Under the pieces are notes generated by a model. It did not search any database and had not been told where the DNA came from. It saw only the letters and a list, made by a program, of their open reading frames with translations. From NCBI GenBank assembly GCA_041690235.1, contig JAWLHS010000014.1, positions 1 to 22,710 on the forward strand: 22,710 nt of DNA. Reading direction: 5' to 3'. Each line of letters begins with the position of its first letter. Position 1 is the stretch's first letter. The position numbers were made by a program, and so were the translations under genes. Shown one piece after another: positions 1-7,818 of this stretch. Source of the DNA: SLSG01 sp041690235. Its GTDB lineage: Bacteria > Bacteroidota > Bacteroidia > Bacteroidales > UBA7960.

Positions 1-248
1 AACAGGTTCAGAAAAGCAGGCAGCAATCTTATCCTGGTGTCTGCCGGAACCGCCTCGAAACCGGTTGCCCGGATATAGTCCGACGGTATGCCCGCCGGAT
101 CCGCCTTCACCGTGTTTGGGGCCAGTGCAATCACCTTTACCTCGTGGCCGTTGTCGATCAGGCCCCGGGTAATCTGGTGCATGGCAATGGACCCCCCATC
201 CGACGGTGGAAAAGGAATCCTGTGGCATAACTGCAAGACACGCATCAT
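1..248 (-). CDS. Glycosyltransferase, N-terminal fragment (GT4-like)
   Basis: Partial gene; only the first 82 codons are in the window and the rest lies beyond base 1. The protein starts MMRVLQLCHRIPFPPSDGGS and continues with a helix and a V-K-V-I-A-L strand. This is the usual start of a GT-B fold glycosyltransferase: a first Rossmann strand, then a glycine-containing loop ('SDGGS') that lies near the acceptor and nucleotide-sugar site. Such enzymes move a sugar from an activated donor to lipid or polysaccharide precursors in the cytoplasm. The start codon overlaps the stop of the upstream permease gene (ATGA at 248-245), so the two are probably translationally coupled. A second ATG follows directly at 245-243. 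The C-terminal donor-binding domain is not visible, so donor and acceptor cannot be told. Pairing with an Lpt-type permease suggests envelope glycan work, but that is inference. Confidence 0.75.
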   Translation of the reverse strand, partial: MMRVLQLCHRIPFPPSDGGSIAMHQITRGLIDNGHEVKVIALAPNTVKADPAGIPSDYIRATGFEAVPADTRIRLLPAFLNL

Positions 249-1690
249 GCTTCTGCTCCCTTCTTTTTTCTAAGAAAGGCTGTAATGCGCTCGAACTTTT
301 TGAGGTAACTGTCCATGTCGAGCATGGTTGAATCGGTGGTGGCCTTTATGGTTAATAAGATGCCAATGGGCAGCAAGAGCATGGGCGCGAGCCACATGCC
401 CTGCCATGCTTCCAGTACGCCTTCCCTGGCAAACTTCTCCCCGGTAACAGAGGCCACGTGGAACACCACGAAGAACAAAACCGAAACGACCATGGGCAAA
501 CCAAAGCCCCCCTTCCGGATGATGGCTCCAAGGGGTGCCCCGATCATGAACAACACAATACAGGCAATGGAAAGGGTGAACTTCCTGTGAAACTCTATCT
601 GGTAACGTGCCAGGGTTCGGCGGCGCTGCTCAAATTCATCATGCGAGAATGCCGTGTGATCCTTATTGGTTCGGACAAGGCCCATGGCCTGGTTGAGGAT
701 CATCGATTCGCGCGAATACCTGTCCTCTGTGCCCTTTATGTTCATTACGGGCTTATCTCCCGGTGGCAGCGCGGCAAAATCGGCCGAGTCCAGCCGGAAG
801 AAATAACTGAGGCGGGCCCTGTAAGATTGGATAAATTGGTCCTTCTTATTGTCCAGCTCTCCCGAAAGAGAATCCTCATAAAAGACCAGCTGATTCAAAT
901 TCAGCATGCGAAAATTGCTTTTGAACAACTCCTCGTCGGTCCGGCGCAGGTCGAAGGAACTCAGGTCGAGTTTACGAATTTGTTTCTCAAAATAGCTGCG
1001 CTGAAATGGCTTGGAGGGATCCCGGGGATTGTCTCCCGCCTCCTGGTAGTTGACTCCGTTGTACAGCGTCAGCACCAGGTGGCGACGGTCCGGCGTGGTG
1101 GCCATGGTTCCCCATTCGGCCGCGGTCATGTTCACGTTACCCTGCCTGTCGGCATGATCGTATATTTTTATTCCCCGCAATGTTTGTCCGTCGGCATCTT
1201 TTTCGCTAACCCTGATCACATAATTATCAATGCCTTTGTAAAAAACGCCTTCCATGAGGTTAAAAGCGGGCCTGTGGTGGCGAACATCGTACAGCAATGA
1301 AAGCCCCTTTAAATTGGCAACCGGCAATATGTTATTTGAAAAGTAAAATGCGGCCAGGACCAAAAATGCGGAAATCACAACCAATGGCCACATGATTTTA
1401 TTCAGGGAGATTCCTGCCGATTTAAAGGCCACCAGTTCATAATGTTCGCCCATGGCTCCCATGGTCATGATGGAAGACAACAGGACGGCCAGGGGAAGCG
1501 CCAGGGGAACCAGGCCGGCGGAGGAGTAAAACAGAAGCTCTCCGATGATATACCACTCCAGCCCTTTTCCTACCAAATCGTCAATGTACTTCCACAAAAA
1601 CTGCATGAGCAGGATGAACAAGGCAATAAAGAAAGTGACCACGAATGGCCCGATGTAGGAACTGACGACAAGTTTGTGGAGCTTCTTCAT
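245..1690 (-). CDS. LptF/LptG family lipopolysaccharide transport permease
   Basis: Inner-membrane permease of the YjgP/YjgQ family (481 aa). In the Lpt machine, LptF and LptG form the membrane part of the LptB2FG ABC transporter that lifts LPS out of the inner membrane. The architecture fits: three membrane segments near the N-terminus (about residues 11-33, 56-78, 98-118), a large soluble periplasmic part (about 120-365, the beta-jellyroll position), and three C-terminal segments (about 371-391, 397-416, 431-449). The conserved cytoplasmic stretch GEHYELVAFKSAGIS (81-95) before the third segment is typical of the family. The tail is basic (LRKKKGAEA). The length is longer than the roughly 360 aa of the E. 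coli proteins, as is common in Bacteroidota. The sequence alone does not decide between LptF and LptG. A TAnnTTTG element lies 18 bases upstream, and a glycosyltransferase gene follows with overlap. Confidence 0.9.
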   Translation of the reverse strand: MKKLHKLVVSSYIGPFVVTFFIALFILLMQFLWKYIDDLVGKGLEWYIIGELLFYSSAGLVPLALPLAVLLSSIMTMGAMGEHYELVAFKSAGISLNKIMWPLVVISAFLVLAAFYFSNNILPVANLKGLSLLYDVRHHRPAFNLMEGVFYKGIDNYVIRVSEKDADGQTLRGIKIYDHADRQGNVNMTAAEWGTMATTPDRRHLVLTLYNGVNYQEAGDNPRDPSKPFQRSYFEKQIRKLDLSSFDLRRTDEELFKSNFRMLNLNQLVFYEDSLSGELDNKKDQFIQSYRARLSYFFRLDSADFAALPPGDKPVMNIKGTEDRYSRESMILNQAMGLVRTNKDHTAFSHDEFEQRRRTLARYQIEFHRKFTLSIACIVLFMIGAPLGAIIRKGGFGLPMVVSVLFFVVFHVASVTGEKFAREGVLEAWQGMWLAPMLLLPIGILLTIKATTDSTMLDMDSYLKKFERITAFLRKKKGAEA

Positions 1691-1707
1691 CCGGTATGCC
1701 TAAAATG

Positions 1708-1715
1708 CAAATATA
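1708..1715 (-). promoter_or_regulatory. Bacteroidota-type -7 element for the LptF/G-type gene
   Basis: Read on the minus strand this is TATATTTG, a full match to the Bacteroidota sigma-ABfr -7 consensus TAnnTTTG. It would place the transcription start near 1701, about 11 bases before the ATG at 1690. No clear -33 TTTG is seen at the usual spacing, so the call rests on the -7 match and its position. Confidence 0.45.
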
Positions 1716-1849
1716 CAAAAATCGTTCAGGCAGGGACCTGTGTCCTTTTCAGGGGATCTTGCCCATATCCCATTCCATGCCAGCATGTTTTCTGCCAATC
1801 TTTTCTTATATTTCAGGGACGAAATTTTCAACGCCTTATTGCGGCCAAC

Positions 1850-2941
1850 ATGCAGAAATTTATAAATAAACGGTTTAGGGGATGGTCGGTTCCCGCCATT
1901 TTGTTGCTTTCTGCCTTTACCGGGACCTTGTTGCCTGCCTGCTCCGCCTATTATTTTTCCACACCCCCGCATGCTGATGTTCACAATTTTCGAATGGTTG
2001 AGATCGATGGGGTGAAACAGGCCGTGATGATACGGGGCAATGACCGGGACAACCCCGTGATGGTTTTTTTACATGGCGGACCCGGTTTTCCACTTTTCCC
2101 CTTTGAGCCGTCGGAGGAGACCATGAGGCGGCTGGAAGAAACTTTTACCATGGTTTACTGGGAACAGCGGGGTACAGGCAAGTCCTTTTCGCGGGGCATA
2201 CCTGCTGAATCCATGTCAATCGCTCAGTTTGTTGAGGATGCCCGCCTGGTTACGGAATATGCCCTGGAGGCGGTGCAGCAGGACAAAGCCTTTATCTGGG
2301 GCCATTCCTGGGGAAGCGGCATTGGTGCCTTGTTGGCCGCGGCCCACCCTGAACTGGTTCATGCCTACATTTCGACCGGGCAAACGGTCAATCCCTTCCA
2401 CAATGAACGCCTGAATTATGAGTTTGTCCGGGACATGGCCCTGGAAGAAAACAACAGAAGGGCCTTGCGGCAGATCCAGTGGATCGATACAATCCCCGGG
2501 AATTATTCCCTGGAAGACGCGCTGACCATCAGAAGGTGGGTATACCGCTTTGGGGGGGTGGTAAGGCAAAACGGCCGGGAAAGACCCTATGTGGACCTGG
2601 CGGAAATCTTTCACATGCTGACCGCTTCTGAATACAGCCTGATTGACCGCCTCAACCTGTTGTTGTCTCCCCATTATTCGGCAAAAAAACTCTGGGATGA
2701 AATGAAGGAGTTGGATCTGGCGGAGGATGCCCCGTGCATTGAGGTTCCCGTTTATTTTCTTCTGGGAAGGCATGATGTCATCGTTTCCTCAAAGCTTGCC
2801 GCGGAATATTTTGAGAAACTAAGGGCGCCTTCAGGAAAAAACCTTGTCTGGTTTGAACGTTCAGCGCACCGACCACATTTCGAGGAACGCGAAAAGTTCC
2901 TGAAGACCATGGCCGACATTAAGCGTCTTCATTGGCCATAG
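1850..2941 (+). CDS. Alpha/beta hydrolase, S33 proline-iminopeptidase-like, exported
   Basis: A 363-aa alpha/beta-hydrolase. Family S33 enzymes release N-terminal proline from peptides or hydrolyse esters and amides; the substrate here is unknown. Visible motifs are the oxyanion-hole HGGPG (75-79), WEQRGTGKS (104-112, the S33 'DQRGxGxS' box with Glu for Asp), and the nucleophile elbow GHSWGSG with Ser153. Asp309 (in GRHDV) and His340 (in SAHRPHF) complete the triad. The N-terminus is basic and then hydrophobic (14-30) up to LLPAC with Cys31, so the protein is probably exported, possibly as a lipoprotein. The open frame continues upstream to 1442, but that part is antisense to the permease gene and has no family sense; the ATG at 1850 is chosen because it gives a proper signal sequence. 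A near-match -7 box (TATATTTC, 1807-1814) precedes it. The gene is convergent with the dehydrogenase gene, six bases away. Confidence 0.85.
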   Translation: MQKFINKRFRGWSVPAILLLSAFTGTLLPACSAYYFSTPPHADVHNFRMVEIDGVKQAVMIRGNDRDNPVMVFLHGGPGFPLFPFEPSEETMRRLEETFTMVYWEQRGTGKSFSRGIPAESMSIAQFVEDARLVTEYALEAVQQDKAFIWGHSWGSGIGALLAAAHPELVHAYISTGQTVNPFHNERLNYEFVRDMALEENNRRALRQIQWIDTIPGNYSLEDALTIRRWVYRFGGVVRQNGRERPYVDLAEIFHMLTASEYSLIDRLNLLLSPHYSAKKLWDEMKELDLAEDAPCIEVPVYFLLGRHDVIVSSKLAAEYFEKLRAPSGKNLVWFERSAHRPHFEEREKFLKTMADIKRLHWP

Positions 2942-2947
2942 GTCATC

Positions 2948-3709
2948 TTATTCTTCCCTGCGGATCACCGTGGCAGAAGCCTGTGCAGAAGGCATCAGCA
3001 GCATATCGTCTACGTTTACATGGGGGGGCAGGGCCACCGCAAACCGGACGGCCTCCGCCACGTCGGATGCTTTTAGTGGGAGAAACCCATTGTATACCTT
3101 TTTCGCCCTGTCGGCGTCCCCATGAAACCTGACCAGGCTGAATTCCGTTTCAACGGCGCCCGGACTGATTTGGCTGACCCGGATCCCGTAAGGCAATAAG
3201 TCAAGGCGCATGCCTTTGGTAATTGCCCCCACGGCGTGTTTGGTGGCGCAATAGATGCTGCCTCCTGAATAGGTCTCCCTTCCCGCAATGGATCCGATAT
3301 TGATGATTTGCCCTGCTTTCCGTTTCATCATTCCCGGGATCACGGCCCTGCTGATATAAAGGAGACCCTTGATGTTCGTGTCTATCATCTGGTCCCATTC
3401 CGCCGTATCGCCTTCTCCTATGGACGACAATCCCAGGGCCAGTCCGGCATTGTTAACCAGAACATCAATCTGCCCCCAATCCCCGGGCAGTCCGACAATG
3501 CCCTGTTCCACAGCCAAAGGATCCCTGAGATCAAGGCAGAGGGAGAATGTCTCGGCAGAATGATCCGATGCAAGTTCCTTTTTTAATTGCTCCAGTCTGT
3601 CGGCCCGCCTTCCCAGAAGGATCAGCCGTTGCCCTGAAGCAGCAAACAGGCGGGCGCAGGCTTCACCAATGCCACTTGTGGCACCGGTAATGAATATGGT
3701 TTTTTTCAT
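2948..3709 (-). CDS. SDR family NAD(P)-dependent oxidoreductase (YdfG-like)
   Basis: A 253-aa classical short-chain dehydrogenase/reductase, cytoplasmic, normally a tetramer. The Rossmann glycine motif TGATSGIG lies at residues 8-15, the NNAG motif at 86-89, and the catalytic set is Asn112, Ser140, Tyr153 and Lys157 (YCATK). The two arginines after the second beta strand (LLGRRADR, 31-38) favour NADPH over NADH. The overall sequence resembles the YdfG subgroup (3-hydroxy acid / L-allo-threonine and malonic semialdehyde reduction), including the conserved PGAVETEFS stretch after the active site. The precise substrate cannot be read from sequence. The gene is divergent from purL, sharing a 107-bp region with one TAnnTTTG box for each direction, so it is probably a single-gene transcript. 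Confidence 0.88.
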   Translation of the reverse strand: MKKTIFITGATSGIGEACARLFAASGQRLILLGRRADRLEQLKKELASDHSAETFSLCLDLRDPLAVEQGIVGLPGDWGQIDVLVNNAGLALGLSSIGEGDTAEWDQMIDTNIKGLLYISRAVIPGMMKRKAGQIINIGSIAGRETYSGGSIYCATKHAVGAITKGMRLDLLPYGIRVSQISPGAVETEFSLVRFHGDADRAKKVYNGFLPLKASDVAEAVRFAVALPPHVNVDDMLLMPSAQASATVIRREE

Positions 3710-3726
3710 GTGGCTTTAATTTTCCC

Positions 3727-3734
3727 CAAATTTA
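3727..3734 (-). promoter_or_regulatory. -7 element for the SDR gene
   Basis: Minus-strand TAAATTTG, a match to TAnnTTTG. The predicted start of transcription is near 3720, about 10 bases before the ATG at 3709. A TTTTG lies 13 bases further upstream, closer than the usual -33 spacing. Confidence 0.4.
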
Positions 3735-3778
3735 ATGGTTTAATTGGCAAAATGCTTTTCGGGCAAGCGGATGTTGCG

Positions 3779-3786
3779 TATTTTTG
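3779..3786 (+). promoter_or_regulatory. purL: -7 element for purL
   Basis: TATTTTTG matches TAnnTTTG. The predicted start of transcription is about 3793, giving a leader of some 24 bases before the purL ATG at 3817. A weak T-rich stretch (TTTTCG, 3756-3761) lies at about the -33 spacing. No long structured leader is present, so a purine riboswitch is not expected here. Confidence 0.45.
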
Positions 3787-3816
3787 CGAATTGGTATTTC
3801 CTGAATCACTCTCATT

Positions 3817-6057
3817 ATGGATCTTTCTGCAAGCACAGCTGTTCCCGGACCCGAAACGGTATCCAAGCTCGGCCTCCTCCCCGAAGAATATGAAGTCATT
3901 ATTTCCCTGCTGGGAAGAAAACCCAACTTTACCGAGTTGAGCATTTTTTCTGTTATGTGGTCGGAACACTGCTCTTATAAAAACTCCATTAAATGGTTGA
4001 AGACCCTTCCGCGTAAAGGTCCGCACCTGTTGGCTGAAGCAGGAGAGGAGAATGCAGGTTTGGTGGACCTGGGCGACGGACTGGCCTGTGCGTTTAAGAT
4101 TGAATCCCACAACCATCCATCAGCTCTTGAGCCTTACCAGGGTGCCGCCACAGGGGTAGGAGGAATCAATCGCGATATTTTTACGATGGGGGCCAGGCCC
4201 ATCGCGCAGCTCAATTCATTGCGTTTTGGGAACCCCGCCCTGGAACGGACCAAATGGCTGCTGAAAGGCGTGGTCAAGGGCATTGGCGATTACGGCAATG
4301 CCTTCGGGGTGCCTGTGGTAGGGGGAGAGGTGGCCTTCGACGACTGCTACAATACCAATCCCCTGGTGAATGCCATGTCGGTGGGTGTGGTGAAGACCGG
4401 CAATACCATTTCTGCCATTTCTTACGGTAAGGGCAATCCGGTTTTCATCGTCGGATCGTCTACCGGGAAGGATGGAATCCACGGGGCGACCTTTGCTTCA
4501 GAAGACATCACCGAAGCTTCGGCCGATAAGATTCCTGCCGTGCAGGTAGGCGACCCTTTCCAGGAGAAGCTGTTGCTGGAAGCCAGCCTGGAGGTGATAA
4601 AAACCGGCGCGGTTGTAGGCATGCAGGATATGGGTGCGGCGGGCATCACCTGTTCCACCAGCGAAATGTCTGCAAAGGGAAAACATGGCATGGTCATTCA
4701 CCTGGATAAGGTTCCCATGCGGCAGGCCGATATGCAGCCATTTGAAATCCTGCTGAGCGAATCCCAGGAACGGATGTTGGTGGTTGTGGAAAAAGGCAGG
4801 GAAAAAGAAGTGGAAGCCGTTTTTGAAAAATGGGACCTGAATTGTGTGGAGATCGGGGAAGTCATCGAAGGCGACATCCTGAAGTATTATATGCACGGGA
4901 AGATGGTTGCCGAAGTGCCGGCAGATTGCCTGGTGCTGGGAGGCGGTGCCCCGGTTTATGACCGGGCATACTCAGAACCATCCTATTATAAGGAAAAGGA
5001 CGCCTTCCGCATGGAACAGATTGCCGTTCCGGCCGACCTGCCGGCAGTGGCAAGGTCCTTGCTGGCCAATCCGAACATTGCATCTAAGCAATGGGTGATC
5101 GAACAGTATGATACCATGGTGGGCACCAAGAACATGAGCACGAATGCCCCGACCGACGCCGCCGTGGTTAACCTTAAAGGCTCTGACAAGGCATTGGCGC
5201 TGACGGTCGACTGCCATTCAAGGTATGTGCATGCCGATCCCGATGTGGGATGCGCCATCGCTGTGTCGGAAGCCGCCAGGAACATCACTTGCAGCGGTGG
5301 AGAGCCTTCCGCCATTACCAATTGCCTGAATTTCGGAAACCCCTATAATCCTGAAGTGTACTGGCAGTTTGTGGGGGCCATAAAAGGAATGAGCCGGGCG
5401 TGTATCCGGTTCCAGACTCCGGTAACCGGCGGAAATGTCAGTTTTTACAACCAGGCCTCCTCCGGAGATTCTTCAGAACCCGTGTTTCCGACCCCGGTTA
5501 TCGGGATGATGGGTGTGCTGCCCGATAAGAATTTGTTGACGGGCATCGATTTCAAAAACCAGGGCGACCTGATCTTTTTGATCGGGGTTTCCCGAAACGA
5601 TATCAATTGCTCGGAGTACCTGTATGGCTATCACAAGGTGAAGCTTTCCCCGCCTCCGGCTTTTGATCTTGAGGAGGAGTTTCAGGTACACCAGGCTGTC
5701 AGGGATTTAATCAGGGCCCGGTTGCTGGAATCTGCGCATGATGTTTCCGATGGGGGGTTGTTTGTGACCTTGTTTGAGGCCGCCCTGGCCGGAGGATTGG
5801 GATGCGCGATAGATTCTGACCATGAGATCCGCAAGGATGCCTTTTTGTTCGGGGAGGCTCAGGGGCGGATTGTGGTTACCGTAAAACCTGAGAACCAGGG
5901 CGCCCTGGCTGAAATAATGGCACAGACCGAGGTGGAATTTTCCCTGCTTGGAGAGGTCACCAGCAAGGACCTGGTGATTGACGGGGAATCATTTGGCTCC
6001 CTGGAAGAATTGAAGCTAATTTTCGAAAGGGCCATGCCCGCCATGATGGGCGAATGA
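3817..6057 (+). CDS. purL: Phosphoribosylformylglycinamidine synthase subunit PurL (small type)
   Basis: Fourth step of de novo purine synthesis: FGAR plus ATP plus ammonia gives FGAM. At 746 aa this is the small PurL, which has only the two repeated AIRS-type halves and depends on separate PurS and PurQ (glutaminase) subunits, not the roughly 1250-aa fused enzyme. Conserved motifs are MWSEHCSYKNS with His51, KIESHNHPSA (His98/His100, ATP and metal site), GAATGVGGINRD (109-120), the second-half GGNVSFYNQ, and AHDVSDGG near residue 640. The ATG at 3817 follows a good -7 element and gives the expected N-terminus. No purS or purQ lies in the window. The next gene begins 38 bases downstream on the same strand and may be read through, since no convincing terminator lies between. 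Confidence 0.96.
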   Translation: MDLSASTAVPGPETVSKLGLLPEEYEVIISLLGRKPNFTELSIFSVMWSEHCSYKNSIKWLKTLPRKGPHLLAEAGEENAGLVDLGDGLACAFKIESHNHPSALEPYQGAATGVGGINRDIFTMGARPIAQLNSLRFGNPALERTKWLLKGVVKGIGDYGNAFGVPVVGGEVAFDDCYNTNPLVNAMSVGVVKTGNTISAISYGKGNPVFIVGSSTGKDGIHGATFASEDITEASADKIPAVQVGDPFQEKLLLEASLEVIKTGAVVGMQDMGAAGITCSTSEMSAKGKHGMVIHLDKVPMRQADMQPFEILLSESQERMLVVVEKGREKEVEAVFEKWDLNCVEIGEVIEGDILKYYMHGKMVAEVPADCLVLGGGAPVYDRAYSEPSYYKEKDAFRMEQIAVPADLPAVARSLLANPNIASKQWVIEQYDTMVGTKNMSTNAPTDAAVVNLKGSDKALALTVDCHSRYVHADPDVGCAIAVSEAARNITCSGGEPSAITNCLNFGNPYNPEVYWQFVGAIKGMSRACIRFQTPVTGGNVSFYNQASSGDSSEPVFPTPVIGMMGVLPDKNLLTGIDFKNQGDLIFLIGVSRNDINCSEYLYGYHKVKLSPPPAFDLEEEFQVHQAVRDLIRARLLESAHDVSDGGLFVTLFEAALAGGLGCAIDSDHEIRKDAFLFGEAQGRIVVTVKPENQGALAEIMAQTEVEFSLLGEVTSKDLVIDGESFGSLEELKLIFERAMPAMMGE

Positions 6058-6095
6058 TCCTTTTTTTTTAAGCAACCGGACCAAGGCCCAGGTGC

Positions 6096-7766
6096 ATGAA
6101 TTTCAAGATGCTGTTCCCTTTTGGCAGTTCCCCGCTTTGGCTGTCAGCCGTTTTTATCCTGTTGATGGGATCTTGCCGGGGTCTGCCCGACCAGGTGGAG
6201 GGAGAAACGGTTTTTCGGTACAATGAGGCGGGAAATATCACTTCCCTCGACCCGGTTTACGCGCGCAACCAGGCCAATATCTGGGCCGTTTCCCAAGTGT
6301 TTAACGGTTTGGTCGAACTGGACCGGGATTTGTCGATCCGCCCTGCTGTTGCCTCCTCCTGGGATGTTTCGGAAGACGGACTGTACTATACATTTATCCT
6401 TCGCGGGGATGTATACTTTCACGACAACGGTTGTTTTCCGGGTGGGAGGGGCCGAAAAGTGACAGCATCCGATTTTATTTACAGCTTTTCCCGCCTTTTG
6501 GATCCCCGTTTGAACGCACCCGGGGCATGGGTGATGAATCCGGTGAATCGCCTGGAGGATGGCAGGCTGGATTTGTCGGCTCCCAACGACACAACATTGA
6601 TCGTCAGGCTTGAACAGACTTTTCCGCCTTTTATCGGACTCCTCAGTATGCCCTATTGTGCGGTGGTGCCTGTTGAAGCCATCGAACGGTACGGACAAAA
6701 TTTCAGGAAAAACCCGGTGGGTACCGGCCCGTTTCGTTTTCAATACTGGAAAGAGGGAGTGAAACTGGTATTGAGGAAAAATGAAAGCTATTTTGAGTTT
6801 GAGGGGGAACAAAGACTTCCCCATATTGATGCCGTGGCCATCAGCTTTATCATTGACAGGCAAACGGCTTTCCTGGAGTTTGTCAAGGGGAATCTTGACT
6901 TTTTGTCTGGTGTGGACGCCAGTTACAAGGATGAATTGCTTACACCCGCAGGGGACCTTCAGCCGAAATACAGTGACAGGTTCCGGAAAGTGTCCATGCC
7001 TTTTTTGAATACGGAATACCTGGGGATCCTGGTCGGGGAGGATCAGTTGCCCGATGACTGGCCCCTGCGCAACAAGAAAATCCGGCAGGCCATCAATTAC
7101 GGTTTTGACAGGGAGAAAATGATGCGGTTTCTTCGCAACAATATCGGGATTCCTGCCCATGCCGGCTTCGTTCCGGTGGGCATGCCGGGATTTTCCAAAA
7201 ACACGGGCGGGTATACCCATGATCCTGAACGGGCAAGGCAGCTGCTGGAAGAAGCTGGTTATCCCGGAGGGGACGGTTTGCCTCCCATTTCCCTGCTTAC
7301 AAACCAGGCCTATCTCGATATTGCCCAGTATATACAGTTTGAACTCTCACGGGTGGGCGTTCAGGTGGCCATTGACGTGATGCCGCCCGCCACTTTAAGG
7401 GAAATGATGGCCAAGGGGGAAGCCCGCTTTTTCAGGGCTTCCTGGATTGCCGATTACCCGGATGCGGAGAATTACCTGGCCTTGTTTTATTCCAAAAATC
7501 ATTCACCCGCAGGACCTAACTATACCCATTTTTCCGATCCCGTCTATGACAGCCTCTATGAAGAGTCCCTGCGGGTGACGGACGATAACAAACGTTTTTC
7601 CATCTACCGCCAATTGGACAGCATCATTGTGGAGCAGGCGCCGGTGGTTTCCCTTTTTTACGACCAGTCGGTGAGGTTCGTACCCAAAACGGTGAAAAAT
7701 ATGGACAACAATCCCCTGAACCATCTGGATCTGAGGTTGGTACGTATCGAAACGGAAGACCGTTGA
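6096..7766 (+). CDS. ABC transporter substrate-binding lipoprotein, family 5 (Opp/Dpp-like)
   Basis: A 556-aa extracytoplasmic solute-binding protein of the DppA/OppA/NikA family, which binds peptides or related ligands and hands them to an ABC permease. The N-terminus is a lipoprotein signal with lipobox LMGSC (Cys27). Family features follow: the start of the mature fold (NITSLDPVYARN), 'NGLVELDRDLSIRPAVASSW', the DGLYYTFILR strand motif, VTASDFIYSFSRLLDP, GTGPFRFQYWKEG, and RQAINYGFDREKMM in the second lobe. A Cys-Gly-containing loop near 'HDNGCFPGG' interrupts the usual position of 'F.DG.PVTA'. No permease or ATPase genes lie in the window, so this is an orphan binding protein whose partners, if any, are elsewhere. 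No promoter motif was seen in the 38-bp gap after purL, suggesting co-transcription. It is convergent with the next gene. Confidence 0.9.
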   Translation: MNFKMLFPFGSSPLWLSAVFILLMGSCRGLPDQVEGETVFRYNEAGNITSLDPVYARNQANIWAVSQVFNGLVELDRDLSIRPAVASSWDVSEDGLYYTFILRGDVYFHDNGCFPGGRGRKVTASDFIYSFSRLLDPRLNAPGAWVMNPVNRLEDGRLDLSAPNDTTLIVRLEQTFPPFIGLLSMPYCAVVPVEAIERYGQNFRKNPVGTGPFRFQYWKEGVKLVLRKNESYFEFEGEQRLPHIDAVAISFIIDRQTAFLEFVKGNLDFLSGVDASYKDELLTPAGDLQPKYSDRFRKVSMPFLNTEYLGILVGEDQLPDDWPLRNKKIRQAINYGFDREKMMRFLRNNIGIPAHAGFVPVGMPGFSKNTGGYTHDPERARQLLEEAGYPGGDGLPPISLLTNQAYLDIAQYIQFELSRVGVQVAIDVMPPATLREMMAKGEARFFRASWIADYPDAENYLALFYSKNHSPAGPNYTHFSDPVYDSLYEESLRVTDDNKRFSIYRQLDSIIVEQAPVVSLFYDQSVRFVPKTVKNMDNNPLNHLDLRLVRIETEDR

Positions 7767-7818
7767 ACCTTTCTTCCGCCTGGATGCCCTCCAGTGTTCT
7801 GTACCTGGAAATGGGGTG

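Noticed and set aside
458..1300. 280-codon open frame on the plus strand inside the LptF/G-type gene
   Set aside because: Fully antisense to a well-supported membrane protein; the translated product has no recognisable domain or signal.
1442..1849. Upstream extension of the S33 hydrolase frame by 136 codons
   Set aside because: Lies antisense to the permease gene and the product is not protein-like; the ATG at 1850 gives a signal sequence.
6034..6069. Terminator at the end of purL (GCCC/GGGC stem, nine T at 6061-6069)
   Set aside because: The stem is only four bases, with eight in the loop, and sits nine bases away from the T-run; not convincing.
6144..7220. 358-codon open frame on the minus strand inside the substrate-binding protein gene
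   Set aside because: Antisense to a complete, conserved gene; composition is His/Gln/Arg-rich shadow sequence with no motif.
7780..7794. CTGGA-TGCCC-TCCAG hairpin between the convergent substrate-binding protein and MBL genes
   Set aside because: Five-base stem with no T-run after it; could be chance. No stronger terminator was found there.
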